A DNA stretch of 9,694 bases, taken from assembly GCA_016929985.1 (NCBI GenBank), contig JAFGIH010000347.1:1-9694 (forward strand). The letters run 5' to 3'. This document shows positions 1 through 6,229 of this stretch, one piece after another. A model generated the notes under the pieces. It worked only from the letters and a program-made list of their open reading frames with translations. It did not search any database and was not told the origin of the DNA. Both the position numbers and the translations under genes were made by a program. This DNA comes from Thermoleophilia bacterium (GTDB lineage: Bacteria > Actinomycetota > Thermoleophilia > RBG-16-64-13). Every line of letters begins with the position of its first letter. The first letter of the stretch is position 1.

Positions 1-861
1 CCGCGACTCCGGCAGGCCCCTGATGACCGTCTGCGGTGTGACCGGAGTCTGGTCGGCGACGGAGTGGATGTTGGTGGTCGCCCCGCCCACCTCCACCACC
101 AGGAGACTGCCGATGCCCGGCTCGCCCTCGGCTCCGTCAGCCAGCAGGGCGGCCGCCTGCAAGGTGGCCTTGGGCGTGGGGATGATGGGCCCGCCGACGA
201 AGTCGGCGGCCTTGTCGAGGCCTTTGGCGTGAGTGATATGGGCTATGAAGATCTCCCTTATGAGCGCCTGCGCGGGCTCTACCTTCACTGTGTCGAGGGT
301 GGGCAGCACGTTGGTGGCCCTGTAGACCTTCTTGCCCGCCCTCTCGAGCATCTCCCGAACAGTGTCGGCGACCACCCGGTTGCCGGCCACCAGGATGGGG
401 CACTCCACTCCCGAATGGGCCAGCACATGGGCATTGTGCGTGATCACCCGCTTGTCGCCGCCGTCGGTGCCGCCGCACAGCAGGATGATGTCGCACCGGG
501 CCGCCTCGATCTCGCGGACGACCTCCTTGTCGATCTCGAAACCGTACGAGCAGACGACCTTGGCGCCGGCGCCCAGACAGGCCCTGCGGGCAGCCTCCAG
601 GGTCAGTTCGGGCACCAGCCCGATGGCCGCCATCTTCAGGCCGCCGGCCGCACTGCTGCTCGCATATTTGCCCTCGACGTCCGTCAGATCCAGCCCGCAC
701 GAGTCGACGAGCTCCGCCAGCGCGTTGTTCAGGCCGATGGTGACATCGGTGTCGATGGTGGTCGGTGACTGGGCTCTGCCCAGGATGACCTCCTTGGAGA
801 GATCGACGGCCAGGATCTTGGTCCAGGTGCTCCCGAAGTCGATCAGTAGATAGACACTCAC
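1..861 (-). CDS. glmL: MutL/GlmL-family mutase accessory ATPase-like protein (partial, C-terminus outside window)
   Basis: The reading frame is open from a GTG at 861 to the left edge, giving 287 residues; family members have roughly 460, so the C-terminal third is missing. The N-terminus has the ASKHA-type phosphate-1 motif LIDFGSTWTK (residues about 6-15). A CGGTDGGDK stretch follows mid-protein, and a phosphate-2-like EVGGATTNIHSV lies at about 257-268. The family accompanies adenosylcobalamin glutamate mutase in the glmS-glmL-glmE loci of clostridia and is thought to serve as a chaperone or reactivating factor; direct proof is limited. GTG 861 is chosen because an in-frame stop lies just upstream (877-879) and GAAGG sits six bases before it. 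The gene starts 32 bases after the sigma-like subunit, so it is probably cotranscribed. In the phosphate-2 motif, two positions that I recall as usually Asp are Glu and Asn. Confidence 0.88.
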   Translation of the reverse strand, partial: MSVYLLIDFGSTWTKILAVDLSKEVILGRAQSPTTIDTDVTIGLNNALAELVDSCGLDLTDVEGKYASSSAAGGLKMAAIGLVPELTLEAARRACLGAGAKVVCSYGFEIDKEVVREIEAARCDIILLCGGTDGGDKRVITHNAHVLAHSGVECPILVAGNRVVADTVREMLERAGKKVYRATNVLPTLDTVKVEPAQALIREIFIAHITHAKGLDKAADFVGGPIIPTPKATLQAAALLADGAEGEPGIGSLLVVEVGGATTNIHSVADQTPVTPQTVIRGLPESR

Positions 862-893
862 GGGCGGCCTTCGTACTTACGCATCTGCCTCTC

Positions 894-1328
894 TCAGTCG
901 ATGCCGAGGTCGGTCTTCAGAGCCTGTACGGCCTCGGCCGCGGTACAGGTATTGGGGAAGGCTCGATCGAAGCCCATCTCCCTGAAGCGCCGCTCGATCT
1001 CGGGCCAGTTCTTCTCCAGCTCGATGGGCGCCGCCACCGTGCCGCCCACGTAGAGGATGATGTCGTCGAGGCCGGCTTCGATGCACTTGTCGCGGAGGCC
1101 CTCACAGTCCAAGACGCCCATTCCGTACATCGACGAGACAAGGATGGCGTCGGCATCGATCTCGATGGCGGCGTTGATGAACTCCTGCTGGGGGACGACC
1201 GCGCCCAAGAAGGCGACGGTGAAACCGGCCTCCTTGAAGGCCTTCTCGAGCACCCAACCGCCGATCATGTGGGCATCGGCGCCGATAGTGCCTATGACCA
1301 CGGCTTTGTTGACGTGTCTCCTCTTCAC
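894..1328 (-). CDS. glmS: B12-binding subunit of a glutamate-mutase-type enzyme (sigma/S component)
   Basis: A 144-residue cobalamin-binding protein. Its Rossmann-like B12 domain shows GADAHMIGG near the N-terminus. This is the DxHxxG motif, whose His20 would replace dimethylbenzimidazole as the lower cobalt ligand (base-off/His-on binding). Further on are VSSMYGMG (the SxL-region equivalent) and YVGGT (the GG motif). The second half closely follows clostridial glutamate mutase sigma (FINAAIE, DCEGLRDKC, NWPEIERRF, MGFDR), and the length matches the usual 137 or so. The GTG start overlaps the stop of the epsilon-like gene (TGA 1325-1327), with AGGAGG about eight bases upstream, so translational coupling is likely and would help hold subunit stoichiometry. 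The symbol here means glutamate mutase S, not glucosamine-phosphate synthase. The partner's altered pocket means the holoenzyme may not act on glutamate. Confidence 0.93.
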   Translation of the reverse strand: MKRRHVNKAVVIGTIGADAHMIGGWVLEKAFKEAGFTVAFLGAVVPQQEFINAAIEIDADAILVSSMYGMGVLDCEGLRDKCIEAGLDDIILYVGGTVAAPIELEKNWPEIERRFREMGFDRAFPNTCTAAEAVQALKTDLGID

Positions 1329-2800
1329 CTGTTCTCCTCCTGTCCGGCCTGCCGCTTCGGCAGTATCGAGGCGAACTGCAGGTCATGCACCACCATGTCG
1401 AAGCTGAGCTCGCGCCCCTCCTTCTTCGCTCTGCCCGCCAGCTTCTCCCGGTGGTAGACCAAGACTTCCTTCGGCAGAGGGATGTCGCCGGGGTCGAAGT
1501 AACGCACGGCGTTCTCGGCATCGCGCATGACCATGACCTTGCCCTTGTTGTACTTCCAGGGGGTCAGCATGGTGTCCACCCAGCCGGCTTCGACCCCCTT
1601 GCACATGCCCACGGCCATGTCGCCGCCGCCCGCCTCCAGGCACTTCTCCATGAGAGTCCTGACTTCCAGCTCGATCATGGCCTCTTCCAGGCGCGACTCC
1701 TCCGATTCGGGCATCTTCTGGGTGCCCATCAGCGTGAGCAGATGCCTGGCCAGGCGGACCGAGCTGGCCATGCCCTCTTTGGTGGGGGTGGCGAAGGCCT
1801 CATCCTCGCTCTTGAGGATGGCGGTGGTGAAGTCTCCCAGTATCGCGATGGTGGCGTTCCAGGCGATCATGGCGCTGGACTCCTCCACTCGGGGCGGCCA
1901 GGCTCCCAGGAAGGGATAGCCTCCGGTGAAGAACTTGACGTCGTAGCCGAAGCGCCGCGTGTACTCCTGGCACAGCCGTCTGGTCACCCTGACCATGGCG
2001 ATGTCCTGGATGAGGTTCATGTTCAGGCCGTTCTCCAGGAACTGGTACCTGATGCCCTGCTCGGCGCCCAACAGCGACTGTGAGACGACCACGAACGACC
2101 GATATCCGGGGCTGTCGTAGCCGCTGAGGTTGCAGGCGTTGTGCGTGCAGATCGGCACGCCGTTCTCGGTGTAGATCGCCGCCAGCCGGCTCTCGTACTG
2201 GTTGATGCGGATCTCTTCTTCCAGGGGGATGTCTTTGCAGTGGGCTATGCACTCCTGCAGCGACCTGGTGTTGGCTCCGTTCCATCCCGCGGCAAGGGCG
2301 ATCTCGGAGGCCAGGCGCCCGTCTTCGTCGGTGGAGTTGAGGGTCAGGGGCACCTGCGATGCCCTGCGGATCTTGCGGGCCTCTTCCACGCCGAAGTTGA
2401 CGATGGGCCAGCCGTTCAACATCGACATGCCCTCTTGCCTGCTCCTTTCGATGCCGGCCGCGGCCCTCTCGAAGTCGAGCTTGCGTGTGTACGAATCGGA
2501 GAAGATGATCCAGACGCCGTCGGGAGCCAGACCCTCCGCCTCCACATACTGCAAACCCTCGATGGTGTACTCGGTGAGGGCCCGGCCGAACTGGGGCATG
2601 AGCAGGTGGATGCCGCGCTCTTCGGCCTCCTTGTGCTTGAGCGCGTGGCTCTTGCCCTGAGACAGCTCCTTAGCGGCGGCTATGCACTCGTCCAGATCCT
2701 CGATGTCCTTCCCCGTCTCCCACTGGGGAAGCACCTCTTCTTTCCGGATGCGGAAGAACTCCTCGTCCGACAGCCGCTGGTTCCTGATCTTCTGGCTCAT
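1325..2800 (-). CDS. glmE: Glutamate-mutase epsilon-like catalytic subunit with altered substrate pocket
   Basis: A 491-residue TIM-barrel subunit of a class I adenosylcobalamin carbon-skeleton mutase; clostridial GlmE has 483. Family signatures run the full length: DEEFFRIRKEEVLPQW at the N-terminus, SYTRK (about 103-107), LNGWPIVNFGVE, AAEQG-like GAEQG, NLIQDIA, ATPTKE (about 337-342), and a conserved C-terminal WKYNKGKVM...VRYF region. Aligned from memory to Clostridium cochlearium GlmE, the adenosyl-contacting Lys326 and Glu330 are kept (Lys330, Glu334), as is Arg100 (Arg106). Arg66 and Arg149 of the substrate 'arginine claw' become Gln70 and Asn155; Glu171, Tyr177 and Tyr181 become Asn177, Glu183 and His187. 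I infer an active AdoCbl mutase with a different substrate. The ATG at 2800 is preferred over a TTG at 2824 because GGAGGAGA lies seven bases upstream. It is the first gene of the minus-strand operon; the order E-S-L differs from the clostridial S-L-E. Confidence 0.9.
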   Translation of the reverse strand: MSQKIRNQRLSDEEFFRIRKEEVLPQWETGKDIEDLDECIAAAKELSQGKSHALKHKEAEERGIHLLMPQFGRALTEYTIEGLQYVEAEGLAPDGVWIIFSDSYTRKLDFERAAAGIERSRQEGMSMLNGWPIVNFGVEEARKIRRASQVPLTLNSTDEDGRLASEIALAAGWNGANTRSLQECIAHCKDIPLEEEIRINQYESRLAAIYTENGVPICTHNACNLSGYDSPGYRSFVVVSQSLLGAEQGIRYQFLENGLNMNLIQDIAMVRVTRRLCQEYTRRFGYDVKFFTGGYPFLGAWPPRVEESSAMIAWNATIAILGDFTTAILKSEDEAFATPTKEGMASSVRLARHLLTLMGTQKMPESEESRLEEAMIELEVRTLMEKCLEAGGGDMAVGMCKGVEAGWVDTMLTPWKYNKGKVMVMRDAENAVRYFDPGDIPLPKEVLVYHREKLAGRAKKEGRELSFDMVVHDLQFASILPKRQAGQEENR

Positions 2801-2804
2801 TCGG

Positions 2805-2812
2805 TCTCCTCC
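2805..2812 (-). promoter_or_regulatory. Shine-Dalgarno site deciding the epsilon-like start
   Basis: Read on the minus strand this is GGAGGAGA. Its GGAGG core lies seven bases before the ATG at 2800, which favours that start over the in-frame TTG at 2824. Confidence 0.75.
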
Positions 2813-2876
2813 GCGGGTCCCCAAAGCACAGACGCCTCATCGGGCAGAAGAAGCTCACGGACCACTCGAACGCGAC

Positions 2877-2905
2877 TCGAAACTACTAAGTGGGGGGTGT
2901 ATTGT
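2877..2905 (+). promoter_or_regulatory. Weak candidate promoter for the plus-strand operon, overlapping the divergent one
   Basis: TCGAAA (2877-2882) and TATTGT (2900-2905) are separated by 17 bases and each match the -35 and -10 consensus at four of six positions. Transcription would begin near 2912, about 30 bases before the GTG at 2943. The elements lie almost exactly over the minus-strand -10 and -35, so if both are real the two polymerases would exclude each other. The match is weak and the call tentative. Confidence 0.25.
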
Positions 2906-2908
2906 CAA
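2880..2908 (-). promoter_or_regulatory. Candidate sigma-70-type promoter for the mutase operon
   Basis: On the minus strand a perfect -35 hexamer TTGACA (2903-2908) is followed by exactly 17 bases and a weaker -10, TAGTTT (2880-2885). Transcription would start near 2873, leaving a leader of about 70 bases before the ATG at 2800. A direct repeat ACTCGAA (2864-2870 and 2875-2881, 11 bases apart) straddles the -10 and predicted start. It could be a regulator half-site pair, but the repeat is short. Confidence 0.5.
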
Positions 2909-2920
2909 GCACGGCCATGT

Positions 2921-2930
2921 TCGTTAACGA
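2921..2930. promoter_or_regulatory. 10-bp perfect palindrome, possible operator
   Basis: TCGTTAACGA is a perfect inverted repeat. It lies 12 bases upstream of the GTG at 2943 and just downstream of the divergent promoter candidates. No regulator gene is in the window, so function is unproven; a 10-bp palindrome can occur by chance. Confidence 0.25.
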
Positions 2931-2942
2931 GAGGGGTAAGAG

Positions 2943-3596
2943 GTGGAGCGGAACATCGTCTACTTCGAGAAACCGGGACGTGCGAACACGGAGGAGACCC
3001 TCCGTCTGGTGGCACAGGAGGCCGAAAGGCGCGGGATAACCAAGGTCGTTCTTGCCTCGACTACGGGCGATACCGCACGCGCCGCCGCGGCGCTCTTCGC
3101 GGGCACGCAGGTCAAGCTGGTGGTGGTACCGCACCAGTACGGCTTCACCGAGAACCAGCGCTTCCCGGCCAAACTCGTCGCTGAACTGGAGCAGCAGGGG
3201 CACCGGGTGCACTTCGGCACCATGCTGTTCCACACCGACGGCTTCTACGGGGTGGGGTCTCCCGAGGCGATGGCCATGGCGCTGCGCACCATCTGCCAGG
3301 GCATGAAGGTCTGCGTGGAGATCGTGCTCATGGCTGCCGATGCCGGGCTGGTCGCGCAGGGCGAAGAGGTCATCGCGGTCTCGGGCACCCGCCGCGGGGC
3401 CGACACCGCCGTGGTGGCCCTTGCTTCCACCTCCACCGCCCTACACGACCTGCATGTCACCGAGATCATCTGCAAGCCGCTCCAGACCAGATCGTGGGCG
3501 CGCGGCACCAGTCCCTACGACGTGCACGGCGAGAGAGGGGGGCGGCCGCAGGTCTCGCAAGGCGGGAGCGACGACCAGAAAGGAGTCGGACGGTGA
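2943..3596 (+). CDS. Stand-alone pyruvate kinase C-terminal (alpha/beta) domain protein
   Basis: A 217-residue protein resembling only the C-terminal regulatory domain of pyruvate kinase, without the catalytic barrel. It matches the orphan family typified by Archaeoglobus AF0103: YFEKPGRANTEETLRL at the N-terminus, LASTTGDTA (about 38-46), KVCVEIVLMAADAG (about 121-134), VSGTRRGADTAVV (about 145-157) and EIICKP (about 173-178). In pyruvate kinase this fold carries the effector site; the orphan family has no established function known to me. The last 30 or so residues (Gly/Arg/Ser-rich) extend past the domain and look disordered. The GTG start is the first after an in-frame stop at 2937-2939. 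The stop overlaps the next start (GTGA at 3593-3596), implying coupling to the MmgE/PrpD gene. A small-molecule-binding or sensing role is only an inference. Confidence 0.85.
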   Translation: MERNIVYFEKPGRANTEETLRLVAQEAERRGITKVVLASTTGDTARAAAALFAGTQVKLVVVPHQYGFTENQRFPAKLVAELEQQGHRVHFGTMLFHTDGFYGVGSPEAMAMALRTICQGMKVCVEIVLMAADAGLVAQGEEVIAVSGTRRGADTAVVALASTSTALHDLHVTEIICKPLQTRSWARGTSPYDVHGERGGRPQVSQGGSDDQKGVGR

Positions 3597-4960
3597 CCAC
3601 AGAGCAAGAGATCGCGCGATTCGTCTGTCACACCACCTACGGTGACATTCCCGCCGCTGCTCTCGGGACGGTGCGAGATGTGGTGCTCGGCGTTCTGGGC
3701 ACGACCATCGCCGGGGCGAGGGCCGAAGGCTGCGAGACGGTGGTCGCAATGGCCCGGGAGTTGGGCGGGAGGCCCGAAGCATCCATCCTGGTCCATGGAG
3801 ACAGGGTGCCGGCCCAGCAGGCTGCCTTCGCCAACGCGGTCATGGCGCGCGCCCTCGACTTCGAAGACTCCATGGCGCCCGGCGCGCACGCGGGAGCGGC
3901 CGTGGTTTCGGCCGCGCTGGCCGCGGCGGAGCTCGCCGGCGGAGCGAGCGGTGCGGACTTTCTCGCGGCGGTGGCGGTGGGCCTCGAGCTCGCCGTGCGG
4001 CTGAACCTGGGAGAGGCGGAGTACGACGGTTTCGATCCCACGGGGGTATGCGTGCCCTTCGGGTCGACCGCGGCCGCCGCCAAGATCCTGGGCCTCTCCG
4101 AGGATGAGACTCTGAACGCCCTGGCCCTCGCGTTCTGCCGTTGCGGCGGCAGCTTCCAGGCGAACGTCGACGGCGCGCTGGCTGTGAGGATGATCCAGGG
4201 TTGGGTGGTCGAGACCGGCGTCACCTGCGCCAGGCTGGCCGCCCGTGGCATCACAGGTCCGCGCAACTTCCTCGACGGGGTGTACGGCTACTTTCATCTC
4301 TTCGGCCGCGACCGGGTGGGGGCCGGCACGGTGCTCCCGGGCCTGGGCAGCCAGTGGCACGTGGACACGTTGGTCTTCAAGAAGTATCCGAGTTGCGGAG
4401 GCACACAGTCGAGCACCGAGCTCATCCTCGACCTCATTCGCGAGGAGAACCTGGAAGCCGACGATGTGGAGCGCATCGAGATCCGCATCGTCCCCTACCT
4501 CCACCGGCTGGTGGGCCACCCCTTCGAACTCGGCAGCAATCCCAAGGTGAACGCCCAGTTCAGCGTGCGCTGGTGCGTGGCCAACGCGCTGGTCCGCAAG
4601 GCCTCGACGCTCGCTCACTTCGAGATCGACGCCGTCGGCGACCCGGACGTGCTCAGGCTGGTGGAGAGGATAGAAGTCGTTTCGGATGCCGCTCTTGACG
4701 CGCGCAGCCACAGCGCCGCGGACCTGTGCGTGGTGACCAAGGACGGCGGGGAACACCTCAAGAAGATGGACGTAGCCCCGGGATTCCCGGGCAACCCACT
4801 CTCCAAAGCGGAGCACGTGCAACGGTTCTGGGATTGCCTCGCGTTCGGGGGCGACCCGGGGTTCGACGTGAAGAGGGGGGAGCAGATCATCCACATGGTG
4901 GATCACTTGGAGGAGAGGGGAGACGTCCGAGACCTGATAGCGTTGCTCCTGCCGGCGTGA
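3593..4960 (+). CDS. MmgE/PrpD family protein (2-methylcitrate dehydratase / cis-aconitate decarboxylase-like)
   Basis: A 455-residue member of the MmgE/PrpD superfamily, which includes 2-methylcitrate dehydratase, cis-aconitate decarboxylase and iminodisuccinate epimerase; 450 or so is usual. The all-helical N-terminal domain opens with EIARFVCHTTYGDIP and contains ALDFEDSMAPGAHAGAAV (about 87-104), the region of the family's LDFDDTH...HPG signature. FGSTAAAAKILGL follows at about 156-168. FKKYPSCGGTQ (about 262-272) is the KxYPxC active-site segment. Two usual His positions are changed: there is no His after the EDS triad, and the site normally TH after the Cys is TQ. His99 and Lys263 remain. 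The substrate is probably a di- or tricarboxylate but cannot be named. The GTG start overlaps the previous stop, with AAAGGAG eight bases upstream. The longer frame beginning at 3494 lies inside the previous gene and is not used. Confidence 0.9.
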   Translation: MTTEQEIARFVCHTTYGDIPAAALGTVRDVVLGVLGTTIAGARAEGCETVVAMARELGGRPEASILVHGDRVPAQQAAFANAVMARALDFEDSMAPGAHAGAAVVSAALAAAELAGGASGADFLAAVAVGLELAVRLNLGEAEYDGFDPTGVCVPFGSTAAAAKILGLSEDETLNALALAFCRCGGSFQANVDGALAVRMIQGWVVETGVTCARLAARGITGPRNFLDGVYGYFHLFGRDRVGAGTVLPGLGSQWHVDTLVFKKYPSCGGTQSSTELILDLIREENLEADDVERIEIRIVPYLHRLVGHPFELGSNPKVNAQFSVRWCVANALVRKASTLAHFEIDAVGDPDVLRLVERIEVVSDAALDARSHSAADLCVVTKDGGEHLKKMDVAPGFPGNPLSKAEHVQRFWDCLAFGGDPGFDVKRGEQIIHMVDHLEERGDVRDLIALLLPA

Positions 4961-5009
4961 GGCCGGGTCGAGCCGGGAGCGGGCCGTTGACCAAGAAAGG
5001 TGGGAGTCC

Positions 5010-5819
5010 GTGATAGACCTGGATACGATGCACCAAGACGCCGAGGAGCTGGAGAAGTATCTGCGGCTGCAGACCTACCCGCTTGCGATACGGCTTCTGC
5101 GGTCGGAATCCGAGATCCCGGTGGACGCGCGACGCCCCAAGAGAGACGAGGGCTGTCAGTACAACGTGTGCCAGGCCTTCGCGCTCTCGCGGAGGAACGG
5201 TTGCACGATGGCCATGCTGAAAGAAGACATGTACTGCTTCGAGCCGGTGGTCGGCTACGGCATGGGAGAGCCGCCGCAGGAGTTCCTCGACGGCCAGAAC
5301 CGCTACCCCGGCGACGTGGCGACCCAGGAGGCGGGGCGACGGTACGCCGAGCAGTTCCCGCGCCTCGAGACCGGCAAGTACATCGGTATCTTGTCGGCTC
5401 CTCTGGCGCAGGCCTCCTTCGAGCCCGACGCCGTTATGATCTACTGCAATCCGGCGCAGTTGGTGGTCCTGCTGATGGCTGGGGAGTACAAGACGGGAGA
5501 GAACCTCCCGACCGCGCTGTCCGGGCATGCGGCCTGCGTATACGGGCTGGTGCCCGCCTTCTGCGAGGGCAAGTACCAGGTGGCCGTGCCATGCAGGGGC
5601 GACCACATCACGGCCATGGCCGGCGATGACGAGATGATCTTCACCATACCGATGACGAAGTTCGACGAGTTCATGTTCGGCATGAGGACTGTCGTCGGCG
5701 GTGAGGGGAAGCTGACGCGGCTGCCCATGATCCACGAGATGAAGCCAGCCGCCGTCCAGCCCGAGAGCTACTTCAGGATGGCGGAACTCATGGGCATGGA
5801 TATCAGACGGCCCGACTAG
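5010..5819 (+). CDS. DUF169 family protein, cysteine-rich
   Basis: A 269-residue protein of the DUF169 (COG2043) family, recognised from the LRLQTYPLAIRLL opening, the GCQYNVCQAFALSRR segment (about 48-62), GRRYAEQFPRLE, and the later LSAPLAQASFEPDAVMIY and PCRGDHITAMAGDDEM regions. No enzymatic activity is established for the family as far as I know. Eight cysteines are present (49, 54, 65, 76, 146, 176, 185, 195). This is many for a cytosolic protein of this size and suggests a metal or iron-sulfur site or redox role; that is inference. There is no signal peptide or membrane segment. The GTG start has AAAGG and GGGAG upstream; an internal ATG at 5028 is an alternative. It follows the MmgE/PrpD gene by 49 bases on the same strand and is probably the last gene of that unit, because a new promoter candidate follows. 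Confidence 0.85.
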   Translation: MIDLDTMHQDAEELEKYLRLQTYPLAIRLLRSESEIPVDARRPKRDEGCQYNVCQAFALSRRNGCTMAMLKEDMYCFEPVVGYGMGEPPQEFLDGQNRYPGDVATQEAGRRYAEQFPRLETGKYIGILSAPLAQASFEPDAVMIYCNPAQLVVLLMAGEYKTGENLPTALSGHAACVYGLVPAFCEGKYQVAVPCRGDHITAMAGDDEMIFTIPMTKFDEFMFGMRTVVGGEGKLTRLPMIHEMKPAAVQPESYFRMAELMGMDIRRPD

Positions 5820-5836
5820 GGCTTTCGGCAGCGAGC

Positions 5837-5866
5837 TTGACAGGGCCTAACCGGCTTCGTCATACT
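5837..5866 (+). promoter_or_regulatory. Candidate sigma-70-type promoter for the TRAP/molybdoenzyme operon
   Basis: A perfect -35 TTGACA (5837-5842), an 18-base spacer and a -10 CATACT (5861-5866, four of six consensus positions). It begins 18 bases after the DUF169 stop. Transcription would start near 5873, giving a leader of about 357 bases before dctP. No strong rho-independent terminator separates it from the upstream operon, so read-through is possible. Confidence 0.5.
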
Positions 5867-6229
5867 GGAGCCGCATTTCACCGGGGACCACCGAGTCGAG
5901 GATGCCCCGGAGGTGCAACGGGGCGCGGCCTGATAGGGCCGGAGCGGTACGAGTCGCGAGGGGGATCGATGGGCGAATGTACTGTGCGCAGGACCACTGC
6001 CTGGTCCCCTCCTCCTCTCTGCGTCCCATTCCTCACGGCCACACTCTCGCCCGCGTCGAGTCCAACAGACAGCGGGAGGTAGACGCTGGCCATGATCTGC
6101 TGCGCGTCGATGAGGAGCCGCGGGAGCGGATTCTCGTGAAAGGGAGGGGGGTGGTCGTTCGAAGAGCCACCGTGTGTTGGTAGACCTTCTTTGTCGGACC
6201 TTGGCTTCTAGTAAGGAGCGTCAGTCACA
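5867..6229 (+). promoter_or_regulatory. Long untranslated leader upstream of dctP with alternative hairpins
   Basis: No convincing gene lies in this 363-base stretch, which is long for a tightly packed region. Near its 5' end CCGGGG (5881-5886) can pair with CCCCGG (5905-5910), while overlapping GCCCCG (5904-5909) can instead pair with CGGGGC (5919-5924); the two stems exclude each other. Further hairpins are CGGCC/GGCCG (5926-5930/5937-5941) and GGACCA/TGGTCC (5991-5996/6002-6007). A pyrimidine tract around 6005-6019 is followed by a purine-rich run near 6139-6154. The leader ends with TAAGGAG (6212-6218), eleven bases before the ATG. I recognise no known riboswitch class; a cobalamin box in particular was not found. 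Regulatory function is inferred from length and alternative pairing only, and short GC stems are common by chance in GC-rich DNA. Confidence 0.4.

Noticed and set aside
2141..3184. 347-codon plus-strand frame spanning the epsilon-like gene and the divergent promoter
   Set aside because: It is antisense to a conserved subunit and crosses the promoter gap into the next gene in a wrong frame; no recognisable domain.
3515..4906. 463-codon open frame on the minus strand opposite the MmgE/PrpD gene
   Set aside because: The translation is His/Arg/Gly-rich with no family motif and lies opposite a well-supported enzyme; long antisense frames are expected in GC-rich coding DNA.
5809..5826. Terminator after the DUF169 gene (GCCC-GACTA-GGGC followed by TTT)
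   Set aside because: The stem has only four base pairs with a three-base T-run and overlaps the stop codon; too weak to call.
6060..6110. Sigma-54 promoter (GG-N10-GC) upstream of the TRAP genes
   Set aside because: The closest match has the wrong spacing (nine) and lacks the surrounding consensus.
5837..6183. Short open frames in the dctP leader on both strands (5837-6082, 5902-6183, 5878-6093)
   Set aside because: No good ribosome site, no recognisable motif, and biased compositions typical of chance frames; a small decayed gene cannot be fully excluded.
5867..6229. Cobalamin riboswitch or T-box leader
   Set aside because: A B12 switch would make sense near a B12 enzyme, but I found no GCCACTG B12-box context or T-box core, and this leader precedes the transporter, not the mutase.
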